Part shown: piece by piece, positions 25,601-32,800 of the stretch
How positions within the stretch are numbered: position 1 is the stretch's first letter
Layout of the letters: each line of letters opens with the position of its first letter
Assembly (NCBI GenBank): GCA_002841155.1
Contig: PHEH01000008.1
Coordinates: 95,074-159,073 of the forward strand
Direction: 5' to 3'
DNA: 64,000 bases
Source of the DNA: Alphaproteobacteria bacterium HGW-Alphaproteobacteria-18
GTDB lineage: Bacteria > Pseudomonadota > Alphaproteobacteria > Caulobacterales > Hyphomonadaceae
Program-made: the position numbers and the translations under genes
Notes under the pieces: model-generated
The model's database searches: none
What the model was told of the DNA's origin: nothing
What the model saw: only the letters and a program-made list of their open reading frames with translations

Positions 25601-28271
25601 TAGCAAAAATGCACATGTCGACGAAACAGCGGTCGTCGCGCTCATGCTGTCCGAGCGTACCGGCCGGCAGCATGTGATGCTGGATGTTGGCGCTCATTTT
25701 GGAACTTCAGCCCAATACTTCGACGAACTTGGGTGGAGCATTCATTGCTTCGAGCCCGATCCGAATAACCGCAAGAAGCTCCAGAGCCGATTTGGCAACT
25801 CGCCGAATGTCCGGATCGACGACCGCGCGGTGAGTGACCAGCCCGCGACAGGGCTGAAATTCTTCACTTCAGGTGAGAGTACCGGGATCAGCGGCCTTCA
25901 CGCGTTCCATGATACGCATAAAGTTACAGCAACCGTAGACGCGACAACTGTTTCCGAAATCGCAAGAGACCGGGCGATCAGCCGGGTCGACTTCCTGAAA
26001 ATTGACGTGGAAGGCTTCGACCTCAATGTTCTCAAGGGCGTCCCTTGGGAAACGCTTCAACCCGATGTGATCGAGTGTGAGTTCGAAGACGCCAAAACAT
26101 TGCGCCTTGGTCATGATTGGAAACACATCGCCGACTATCTCGAGGCAAGAGGATATACGGTTTATGTCAGCGAGTGGCATCCTATTGTCCGCTACGGCAC
26201 TCCACATGACTGGCGCCGCGTTGTACCGTATCGCAGATGTGAACTTGACAGTGATGCCTGGGGCAATTTCCTCGCCTTCAAGGAGGACCCAGGTTACAAA
26301 GCGGTCATATCTGCATTCGCAGCATTGGTGAAATACCGGCCACAGTTAAGCTTGGCCGCCGTGTCCACCAATAATCAGCAGCAATCGCTGAAAACGGGTG
26401 CTCCGGCAAAAACGCCGCCTATCGCTTCAAAAAGTATTAGTACATTGAGCCCAAATAAGGCCGCCCCAGCACAAATCCCCCTCAAACAAACAGATGACCA
26501 GAACGGCAATTTGAGCATGCTACAGAAAACACCATCCCATGCTTTGCAGGCGCCCCCGCCCCCCGGGCCCATGTGGTACGCTGCCCCGGCTCAGAAACTT
26601 CAGCAAGTTTCTCCCCCCTTGTTCGGGGCACTGAGATTTGCTCGCCGGAGCTTTGTTCACATGGTTTCGCGCCCTCATCTGATTGGCTTGCTCCTGGGCG
26701 CAACCGCCCTGGCCGCCTGGGTGGGCTTCAGCGCTCAGTTTGACGACAGCCGGAACTGGATCCTCGCGTCCGCTGGAATTGGGCTGCTGGGCGCTGCCAT
26801 TATATATGTGGCCGCCAAGGCCCAGGCACACATTGCCGCTCTCCATATTCAGAACGTCGCGGTTCACGCCGAATTGAGCGGTCTGCAGGAACGCCTTAAG
26901 CAGGTCGATCAACAAATTATCCTGCGTGATAATCCAGCTCTGGCATCTCTGAACAAGCAGATTGCGGAGCTTCAAAGCGCTCTTGCCCTGGCAAAGGCGT
27001 CCAGTTCTCAAATCACTTCAGATCTTGGCGCCAAAACAGCAAACCTTTCGGTCCAGTTATCTGAGCTTTCCGAAGCCGCAGCCAGCCTTCCAGGAGTGCA
27101 GGCAGATATAGCGAAGCTGGGAACCGCTATTAAGCTCACGCAGGACAACAACGACCAGAACATCACGGCCGCCAAAGACGCGATAGCAAAGGTGTCTGCA
27201 GACGTTGCTCCGCTTTCCCAGAAGCTGGCTATGCTCGATAACGCGAACCAGGCCCTCACGGCGAAACTGGAGAGCCTCTCCAAACAAATAGAGGCAATAC
27301 AAGCGACCGACACAGCGCTCCGTGGGCAGGTTGACGCCCTCAAAAGTGATGGGGCCAAAGTCGGTGGCGCCATCTCCACTGTTTCGGACAAAGTCGGTGC
27401 AATTGACGCCCGGATAACCGCGTCCGAGAAATGGTCGCGGTTTGATAACGCTGCATGGTTCCAGCACTTTAATCGCAAGCTGTCGAAGCAGCATATCGAA
27501 ACGCTCGACAAAGAATGGCGCAAGCGGCTCTCGATTCCGATGCAGCCAGCCACACTTGGTTATATGGCTAACCGTGCCTGCGAGATCGAACGTCAACTTG
27601 AAGGCCGCTTGGCGACTTCGATTGAGGATATACTCCTTCGTTCACTTGTCGCTCGAGCTGTAAGGGGCAAAAACGTAGACGTTCTGGAAATTGGTACGCT
27701 GTTCGGAACCGGCGCAGCCATCATGTTCGATGCCCTTGATGGTCACTATGATGAAATTCACTTTACCCTGCTTGATCCGCTGGAGGGTTACTATAACGGC
27801 GCACAAGCCGACATCCTGACCGGTCAGCGCGTAAACGAGCAGGTTGTGCGCAAGAATTTTTCGCGCGTCGGCATGAGTGAAGATCAGTACACGCTCATCA
27901 AGCATCTGAGCACCGAGCCCGATGCCATGCAGAAAGCTGCAACCCGGAAATATGATGTCCTTGTGATCGATGGGGACCATTCATATGCGGGCGTGAAAAC
28001 AGATTTTGAAAACTACGCTCCCCTTGTGCGCGTTGGTGGATACATAATTCTCGACGATTACAACTCTCCCGACTGGCCCGACGTCAAAGAGTATGTCGAC
28101 AATGAGCTGGGGAAACACGATTTCATAGCTCCCGTCGGAGCTACCTGGCGCACGAGCGTTTACAGGGTCGTGAAGGATACGGTCAAGGCCGGCCGCACCC
28201 AATCACCCGCCACACGCAAGAAGCCTTCGGTACGTCCGGATGCGGAAGATACGCAAATTTCGGATGAGTAA
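22620..28271 (+). CDS. Giant multidomain membrane-anchored glycosyltransferase/methyltransferase
   Basis: A single uninterrupted frame of 1,883 codons. Domains by residue: (i) 1-260, GT2 with ISVITPSFNQAQFL and the metal motif NSDD at 84-87. (ii) about 365-600, DUF115/Maf-like, with ANGPSL at 387-392. (iii) about 613-977, GT4-like (WIMDDWPTRL, FANGVDP, VIRYAGAL, ECLASGAPLIAHG). (iv) about 993-1233, FkbM methyltransferase, with LDVGAHFGTS at 1021-1030 and FLKIDVEGFD at 1125-1134. (v) a Pro-rich linker. (vi) two hydrophobic helices at about 1354-1373 and 1380-1402 with a short polar turn. (vii) coiled coil, about 1405-1610. (viii) a class I methyltransferase with VLEIGTLFGTG near 1688 and VLVIDGDHSYAG near 1780. 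The hairpin topology would leave both catalytic halves in the cytoplasm. The domain identities are well supported. The combined role (polymerising, methyl-capping and length control of an exported glycan) is inferred. Confidence 0.85.
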   Translation: MKISVITPSFNQAQFLPANLSSVRSQTYRDVEQIIVDPGSKDDSRDIAAAAEHALLIAEPDRGQSDGITKGFSRSSGDILTWLNSDDFYPSERVLEIVAREFEQNPDIDVVYGNVNFVDEQGAFLRKGYINQKPETLLESFQYQVGIVQPGLFMRRSVFEAVGGPSEQYEYCMDYEYWVRISTGGFKWKHVDEILAHHRWWGGMKTSKGRDASLVEHMRVCNDYFGYIHWKWLDRYAEYLTSNKDGVVNHSSTTDPEVKARNLKSVIARFVSQDMMSQIEASKNEQQRDTLEFIRTHAPDMPRYYFPAEEIASLSETHPAPDATKRTAWHIFDGIDAGQRRYKTYNVPGNFHRAFDAQWYDETLKAGAAKLQKLAQHKKSNICVVVANGPSLNKTDLSLLTDVDVIISNFATLNETLLKSATMVTVTNTLVAEQGGVAFNNIQTPKILPVWLSHRLNHTEETSFVSATVCPDFCTSLEGEFSWRSTVSYFNMQLAFALGFEKVLLVGFDHFYTQPENVKEGDRIEQKDDDENHFDPRYFKNKVWQAADTGNMEAMYKLAKSAFERAGREIVNCTVGGHLEVFRRGDLTQELSNRTRAKAPPKKAAASERHPRTLVFDMTVRGNGTATGELKENIFGNWPQENYLQVFLQDRETLGICANGIKSILPKDHAGQIKDVISSFNPEVILYRPVPDTELLHTTAMSAIRARPHTPLVTWIMDDWPTRLERDDRPQFTRLDPDWKWLLQTSALRLSIGKKMSSVLEGRYGLKFEPFANGVDPAQWDNDAEIEKARPFVIRYAGALADNMTADSVLRVAKAVEELAADGVPVRMEIRTRPLWKDQQAHLYAQLKHTEFCTELLSSEDYRKWISGAGGVLLAYNFDADSLAYTRLSMANKLPECLASGAPLIAHGPSDAATISYLQENECALVVDEPDVNKLKAGIRGLICDTSSAKRLADKARVIAFSKHNLGDIRNRFRDAIVNASRYEVLGPQPGLERSKNAHVDETAVVALMLSERTGRQHVMLDVGAHFGTSAQYFDELGWSIHCFEPDPNNRKKLQSRFGNSPNVRIDDRAVSDQPATGLKFFTSGESTGISGLHAFHDTHKVTATVDATTVSEIARDRAISRVDFLKIDVEGFDLNVLKGVPWETLQPDVIECEFEDAKTLRLGHDWKHIADYLEARGYTVYVSEWHPIVRYGTPHDWRRVVPYRRCELDSDAWGNFLAFKEDPGYKAVISAFAALVKYRPQLSLAAVSTNNQQQSLKTGAPAKTPPIASKSISTLSPNKAAPAQIPLKQTDDQNGNLSMLQKTPSHALQAPPPPGPMWYAAPAQKLQQVSPPLFGALRFARRSFVHMVSRPHLIGLLLGATALAAWVGFSAQFDDSRNWILASAGIGLLGAAIIYVAAKAQAHIAALHIQNVAVHAELSGLQERLKQVDQQIILRDNPALASLNKQIAELQSALALAKASSSQITSDLGAKTANLSVQLSELSEAAASLPGVQADIAKLGTAIKLTQDNNDQNITAAKDAIAKVSADVAPLSQKLAMLDNANQALTAKLESLSKQIEAIQATDTALRGQVDALKSDGAKVGGAISTVSDKVGAIDARITASEKWSRFDNAAWFQHFNRKLSKQHIETLDKEWRKRLSIPMQPATLGYMANRACEIERQLEGRLATSIEDILLRSLVARAVRGKNVDVLEIGTLFGTGAAIMFDALDGHYDEIHFTLLDPLEGYYNGAQADILTGQRVNEQVVRKNFSRVGMSEDQYTLIKHLSTEPDAMQKAATRKYDVLVIDGDHSYAGVKTDFENYAPLVRVGGYIILDDYNSPDWPDVKEYVDNELGKHDFIAPVGATWRTSVYRVVKDTVKAGRTQSPATRKKPSVRPDAEDTQISDE

Positions 28272-28304
28272 TCGAAACTGATCCGCACCCCAACCATCAA
28301 TGAA

Positions 28305-28347
28305 CTGCCTGCGCAACGGGGTCAAAATTCCCAAATTGCGCAGGCAG
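28305..28347. terminator. Bidirectional terminator-like inverted repeat
   Basis: A perfect 12-bp inverted repeat, CTGCCTGCGCAA with TTGCGCAGGCAG, surrounds a 19-base loop between two convergent genes. There is no strong T run on either side, so it may act as a factor-dependent or bidirectional terminator or an mRNA 3' stabiliser. Confidence 0.6.
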
Positions 28348-28359
28348 AGGCATCAAAGG

Positions 28360-29283
28360 CTACTCTGAAGAATTGCTGCTGAGCCCCATAAGGAGAGCGT
28401 TTTCCGCGATCTCCATCGGCGCCAGATCGTAGTCTGTTTGGTTCGCCCGGATGAGGTCAGAAAAGCGGCGATAAACGCCGTCATACTCGTTCACATTCAG
28501 GATATTTGGCGCTCCGTCCCTTAATTTCAGGGATGCTCCTCCTTCTGAAAGTTCGAGGGTCTCTCCGTTGGCCGCAACAAGCTGAATCCTCCAAATTTCG
28601 TCTTCTCGCTGATGAAATTCAAACGATGCGGAGACGGTTATATCATCCGCATGCAAGCAGAAGTCAGCTGCGTCTGGCGCGACGGCATTCAGCGGCACGG
28701 ACACCTTTGCGTTTCTTACTTGCCAATCAGCAGGAAAAATTTCAGTCAGGATCGACAGCGCATTGATTCCAGGATCGAAGACGCCAAGCCCACCCGCCTG
28801 CCACAGCCAAGTCTGGCCAGGATGCCATTCTTCAACATTCTCGCGCCATTCTATCGAACCACTCAGGACTTTGTTTGCACGCACCCAATCGCGAGCAGCG
28901 TCGATGTGCGGGGAAAATCTTGAATGCCAGGCTGCGAACAGGACCGATCCACTTTTTCTGGCGGCCGTCCCAATGGAACGTGCTGTTGCAAGATCAGAAG
29001 CGGGCGGCTTCTCCAAAAGTACCGCGCAACCATTGCTGAAGAGCTTTTCGCAAATGTCCTTGCGTATTTGCGGCGGGGTGCACACAGCAGCCGCGTCGAA
29101 TTCAATTTTCGATGAAAACAGTGCCTCGATTGAAGGAAAGACAGGAAGATTTTGTGTGCTAGCGACTTGCGGGTCCACAGCGCAGACCAACTCGAAATCT
29201 GGATTGCGCAGAAGCGCACCACAATGCTGATCGCGGGCGATTTTCCCCAATCCGATCAAGACCACTCTAACTGGACGCCGCAA
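28360..29283 (-). CDS. Gfo/Idh/MocA oxidoreductase, D-galactose/L-arabinose 1-dehydrogenase-like
   Basis: NAD(P)-dependent sugar dehydrogenase of the Gfo/Idh/MocA family, 307 residues. RVVLIGLGKIARDQH is the nucleotide-binding turn, CTPPQIRKDICEKLF follows, VLLEKPPAS contains the catalytic lysine motif (EKP), and WHPGQTWLWQAGGLGVFDPGINALSIL is highly characteristic of bacterial galactose/arabinose 1-dehydrogenases. It would oxidise an aldose to its lactone. A TTG start at 29283 is supported by GAGG seven bases upstream. It may instead act on a sugar or sugar nucleotide of the glycan pathway. Confidence 0.82.
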   Translation of the reverse strand: MRRPVRVVLIGLGKIARDQHCGALLRNPDFELVCAVDPQVASTQNLPVFPSIEALFSSKIEFDAAAVCTPPQIRKDICEKLFSNGCAVLLEKPPASDLATARSIGTAARKSGSVLFAAWHSRFSPHIDAARDWVRANKVLSGSIEWRENVEEWHPGQTWLWQAGGLGVFDPGINALSILTEIFPADWQVRNAKVSVPLNAVAPDAADFCLHADDITVSASFEFHQREDEIWRIQLVAANGETLELSEGGASLKLRDGAPNILNVNEYDGVYRRFSDLIRANQTDYDLAPMEIAENALLMGLSSNSSE

Positions 29284-29770
29284 GACTGACCTCTAAATCT
29301 ACGAGTGCGCTACACAGGCCCGGCCTAATGTGAACCAGAACCGCAATCCGAGTGATTAAGCCGCCCTCATGGTGTCTTTATAGCATGCTGAGTAAGATCT
29401 TTAGCCTCTAAGCCTCAAAAAATGTGATGCAGTCGATGTTTCCTAAAACCCAATCGCATTATTTGTAAATCAGGTGAACTTAAGTAGACGACGAAATGGG
29501 CTTTTTAACAGATCAGACACCGGGTCGGCCTTAAATCGTCAGCACTTTCCGGCGTCGTGGCTATAGGAACGCCAAGTTTTAAGCATGGTCGCAATAGGAG
29601 TTTGGACTATCGGGCATCCTGCCCACACTTCCATTCTAGTCGCAGTGGAAGAAGCTGGCCCTACTCATCCGTGTTGACTTGAAGAGGAAATCCGTATTCG
29701 GACAACTATGTCAGCGTACGTCGGTACCTAAGTTTCTGAATAGAAACTTGATGATTTAATTCGAATAATT
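29284..29770. other. AT-rich intergenic stretch
   Basis: 487 bases without a supported gene, clearly richer in A+T than the core sequence, as is the sulfotransferase gene beside it. It contains an 8-bp perfect hairpin, AAGTTTCT-GAAT-AGAAACTT (29730-29749), 21 bases beyond the end of that gene; this could mark its 3' end, although no T run follows. No insertion sequence ends, tRNA or clear promoter were recognised. Confidence 0.5.
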
Positions 29771-30508
29771 TTAAAGATCCCAATTTGGATTGGTTTCATA
29801 GCCATACCGTAGCAGAATATCATTAAATCTCTGCCTAAATGCATCAGCTACAGGAGGTGTAAATACTTCGCGCCACTGAACGGAGTTTGGATTTTCGAAG
29901 CGCATTTCTTGTCTGGGTGTAATTACGTCAAGATTCAAACCCAACCTCTTGCCTATGTCGCTCATAAAACCCGCAAGATCGACATCCAGATCCTCAAGTT
30001 TCACTTCTATAATATTAGATTTTTCTTCCCACGGGCGTATTTGCCTCTCGATTATACTCCCTGCAATGTTGTCCATTTCATAGATCAAACCATCTTCTTG
30101 ACTTAGCGTCTGTAGCTTTAATCTGTCCTCACCAAGCTTCGGCCACCTCCAAAGAGGCGTCTCGACTGGATGTCCATCAAGATGATGAAAGTAGCAAGAA
30201 ACCAGGAATTGCCTAGGGTCGCGAATGACATGAATACCAACATGTTCGGGATCGGCCGCTTCGATTTTGTCGACGACCTTCCGCGATGCGTTTGTCAGGC
30301 CCATCACACATGCCCGTTCAGTCAACTTCTGAAAGTCGACATTGTAAAAGTCTAAATCGTCGGGATGCTCAAATTCAAACACGGGATCGGAAATACTGTA
30401 TTGGTGGAACTCTGCTCCACCGATCTTTGCAATTTCCTTAAGCAGGTAGGTCCGAAAGTATCGAGAACCACATTTGTGGTGACCATAAAATACTAAACTT
30501 CTATTCAA
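29771..30508 (-). CDS. Sulfotransferase family protein
   Basis: A 245-residue PAPS-dependent-type sulfotransferase candidate. The N-terminal LVFYGHHKCGSRYFRTYLL is the phosphosulfate-binding loop, and HVIRDPRQFLVSCYFHHLDGHP, about 100 residues later, is the 3'-phosphate motif with the conserved Arg and Ser. The C-terminus includes EVFTPPVADAFRQRFNDILLRYGY, common in glycan sulfotransferases. It probably starts at a TTG whose last bases overlap the wzt stop (TTGA), with GGAAG upstream; a TTG at 30523 is the alternative. Base composition is markedly more AT-rich than the core genes, suggesting acquisition. Its substrate may be the glycan exported by the coupled transporter. Confidence 0.75.
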   Translation of the reverse strand: MNRSLVFYGHHKCGSRYFRTYLLKEIAKIGGAEFHQYSISDPVFEFEHPDDLDFYNVDFQKLTERACVMGLTNASRKVVDKIEAADPEHVGIHVIRDPRQFLVSCYFHHLDGHPVETPLWRWPKLGEDRLKLQTLSQEDGLIYEMDNIAGSIIERQIRPWEEKSNIIEVKLEDLDVDLAGFMSDIGKRLGLNLDVITPRQEMRFENPNSVQWREVFTPPVADAFRQRFNDILLRYGYETNPNWDL

Positions 30509-31767
30509 CTTGCGACTTCCCAAGTGTGTGGCAGCGAAAGCAACCCGTAACTGTTTCTAGAACCACGATTAACAACGATTGGGGGATTTAGCTTTCTGTA
30601 AAGGTGCTCAACACCATCTCTTACGACCACATTAGAATGGTACGTCCCCGGACCAAATATACCTGGAGGGATGAGAAGCTCATATCTGTTTCTACCCACT
30701 TGGTGAATCAGGCCATCAGGATATGTTTCTCTCGATGCGAACCCTACTATGTAAGTGCCATCGCTGGAGTAAATGGGAACGCCGATCGTAAGTTGTCGAA
30801 CGGGTTTTTTTAAAACAACTTCACAGACAAAACGCAATTGGCGTCCCTCTGAAATATGATCTATTGGCGCACCATCTTCACCACTCCAGTAATGGTCCAC
30901 GTGCTCAATTACGTCTTGTTGAGCATCAAGTTGCGGCTGTACTGCGAGTGAAAGCTGAACTGGGCTTGCAGGCAAGGTGGTCGGAGCATCAATCTCCTCC
31001 AAATAATACTTGATTGCCTCTTTGGCGGGGCCGCGGAAATGAACTTCTCCCTGATGCATGACAATTACCTGATCGCAAAAACGCTCAACATCAGCCATTG
31101 AGTGAGACACAAAGACAAAAGCGCTGCGGCTTCGCATTTCCCGGATTTTACCGAGGCATTTCTGGCGGAAACGGAAATCGCCGACAGCAAGCACTTCGTC
31201 GATGAGGAGGATGTCTGGAGAAACCGTCGCCATGACCGAAAATGCCAGACGCATCCGCATGCCGGAAGAATAGGTTGCCAAGGGGGCTTTGATTGCCTCG
31301 CCCAGTTCCGAAAAATCGATGATTTCCTGCAGGTGTTCCCGCGTCTTCTGGCGAGTGAAACCAAGCGCCGCCGCGCGCAGGAAAATGTTCTCATAGCCGC
31401 TAGCGGAGGACTGAAAGCCGGCATGCAGATCGATCATGGCCGCTGAGGTGCCGTTGACGACGATTTCGCCGGCATCGACGGGGATCTGCCCTGCGAGCAT
31501 CCGCAATAGGGTCGTCTTACCCGAGCCGTTGAGGCCGATGATGCCCAGCGCTTCGCCGCGGGCGACCTGAAACGACACATTCCGAACAGCCCAGAACTGA
31601 GATCCCTCGACAGAGGCCTGCGGCTTTGCCTTCTTCCCCCAGAAAGCACGCCAGGCTGCGGTGCCGAGCTTCTTTTTCATGTCCCGGTTCTGGCGGGCGT
31701 AGATCTTGCCCAGCCCCCCGACCTGCATGACGGGCAATTCCTGGGTGAACGCGTCAGGCTGGCTCAT
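30505..31767 (-). CDS. wzt: O-antigen/polysaccharide ABC exporter ATPase with C-terminal glycan-binding domain
   Basis: ATPase of the Wzm-Wzt type. Residues 1-250 form the nucleotide-binding domain: Walker A GLNGSGKTT (78-86), YSSGMRMRLAFSV as the ABC signature region, Walker B ILLIDEVLAVGD and the switch in VFVSHSMADV. Residues about 265-420 form a beta-rich extension (GRQLRFVCEVVLKKPVRQLTIG, VVVRDGVEHLYRK) of the Wzt C-terminal carbohydrate-binding type, which in E. coli O9a recognises the capped non-reducing end of the glycan before export. It overlaps wzm by four bases (ATGA). The start of the sulfotransferase gene overlaps its stop. Confidence 0.93.
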   Translation of the reverse strand: MSQPDAFTQELPVMQVGGLGKIYARQNRDMKKKLGTAAWRAFWGKKAKPQASVEGSQFWAVRNVSFQVARGEALGIIGLNGSGKTTLLRMLAGQIPVDAGEIVVNGTSAAMIDLHAGFQSSASGYENIFLRAAALGFTRQKTREHLQEIIDFSELGEAIKAPLATYSSGMRMRLAFSVMATVSPDILLIDEVLAVGDFRFRQKCLGKIREMRSRSAFVFVSHSMADVERFCDQVIVMHQGEVHFRGPAKEAIKYYLEEIDAPTTLPASPVQLSLAVQPQLDAQQDVIEHVDHYWSGEDGAPIDHISEGRQLRFVCEVVLKKPVRQLTIGVPIYSSDGTYIVGFASRETYPDGLIHQVGRNRYELLIPPGIFGPGTYHSNVVVRDGVEHLYRKLNPPIVVNRGSRNSYGLLSLPHTWEVAS

Positions 31768-32639
31768 ACGATCTCACGAATCCGGTGTTCCATGACATAG
31801 AAGAAACGTCCTGCAATCAGGGCCAGCAGCAAAGCTACGCCTGACCAGATCAGCAGTACAGTCAGGTCAATATGGGTTCCAAAGAAAAGATACTCCCTCG
31901 CCGATTTTATGAAGACATTGAACGGATTAACATCTTCAAGCAGGGCCAGGGGGCCCATCGTGCTGACCGGAAAAATGACGCCGCTCATGAATATACCATA
32001 TTGCAGGATGATGCTCGTGAGCCTGTCGATATCGGGATAGATCATGTTGAATATCGACAGGATAAGTCCCAGCGAAAGACAAAAAACCATACCCGAAAAA
32101 AGCGTGAAAAGCAGAAGCGGCAGGTGAACTATCGGGACCGGGCCGAACCAGATAACCAGCGCCGCAACGAGCACCAATCTGACAAGGGTATCGAAGCTCA
32201 ACTGCGCAAATGAGGAGCTGATTGCGGCCGTCAGAGGGATGGACGTTCGCATTGCCTCCTGAGTGCGCTGTCTCACGACCTGCATGGGACGCGTGATCAT
32301 GCCAGTCAGCAGCATCCAGATAGTCACGTTGAAACCGATATAAACAGCCGGGCTGAGCCCTTCATACTGCGGAAAAATACGCAGGTTCACGAGTAGGATG
32401 TAAACCGAGATTGGAACAAGCGGCAGGATGATGTTCCAGAGAACCCCCAGCTTTGTGCCGCGATATGCACTGCGAAAGTCACCGACAAACACCACGGAGA
32501 TATGGGATCTGAAACGCCATATTTCTGCTGCCATGGCCCCAATTGCCCCAATCGGGTTTGAGTCCATGCGGCTGTCCGGAAGGTAACGGCGCGTAACGGC
32601 GGAAGGGTCACGACCTTGAGTAGATTTAACTTTTTTCAT
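31764..32639 (-). CDS. wzm: O-antigen/polysaccharide ABC exporter permease
   Basis: ABC-2-type integral membrane permease exporting undecaprenyl-linked glycan with Wzt, 291 residues from the ATG at 32639. FRSAYRGTKLGVLWNIILPLVPISVYI is the conserved N-terminal coupling helix and first membrane segment; about five more hydrophobic segments follow. The frame is open upstream to 33059, but that part is Cys/Arg-rich, overlaps the divergent glycosyltransferase gene and has no family resemblance. The ribosome site before 32639 is weak, so the exact start is less certain than the identity. Confidence 0.92.
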   Translation of the reverse strand: MKKVKSTQGRDPSAVTRRYLPDSRMDSNPIGAIGAMAAEIWRFRSHISVVFVGDFRSAYRGTKLGVLWNIILPLVPISVYILLVNLRIFPQYEGLSPAVYIGFNVTIWMLLTGMITRPMQVVRQRTQEAMRTSIPLTAAISSSFAQLSFDTLVRLVLVAALVIWFGPVPIVHLPLLLFTLFSGMVFCLSLGLILSIFNMIYPDIDRLTSIILQYGIFMSGVIFPVSTMGPLALLEDVNPFNVFIKSAREYLFFGTHIDLTVLLIWSGVALLLALIAGRFFYVMEHRIREIV

Positions 32640-32800
32640 CTGACTATACCCAAGGCGGAGGAACATCCCTGTTTGGGCGACCTCGCCCGATAGCTGCCTG
32701 AGCCGATCCTGAGTGTCAACGCAGCGTCTGACATACTGTCTGGTTGACGATACCTCCAATGCCGACAAGAAGATGGCAGGTAAATTTGGCAGGAAACCGC

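Noticed and set aside
22620-28271. Splitting the giant gene into several separate genes
   Set aside because: The frame has no stop codon from 22620 to 28271, and the domains are joined by ordinary linkers with no good internal ribosome site noticed at the boundaries.
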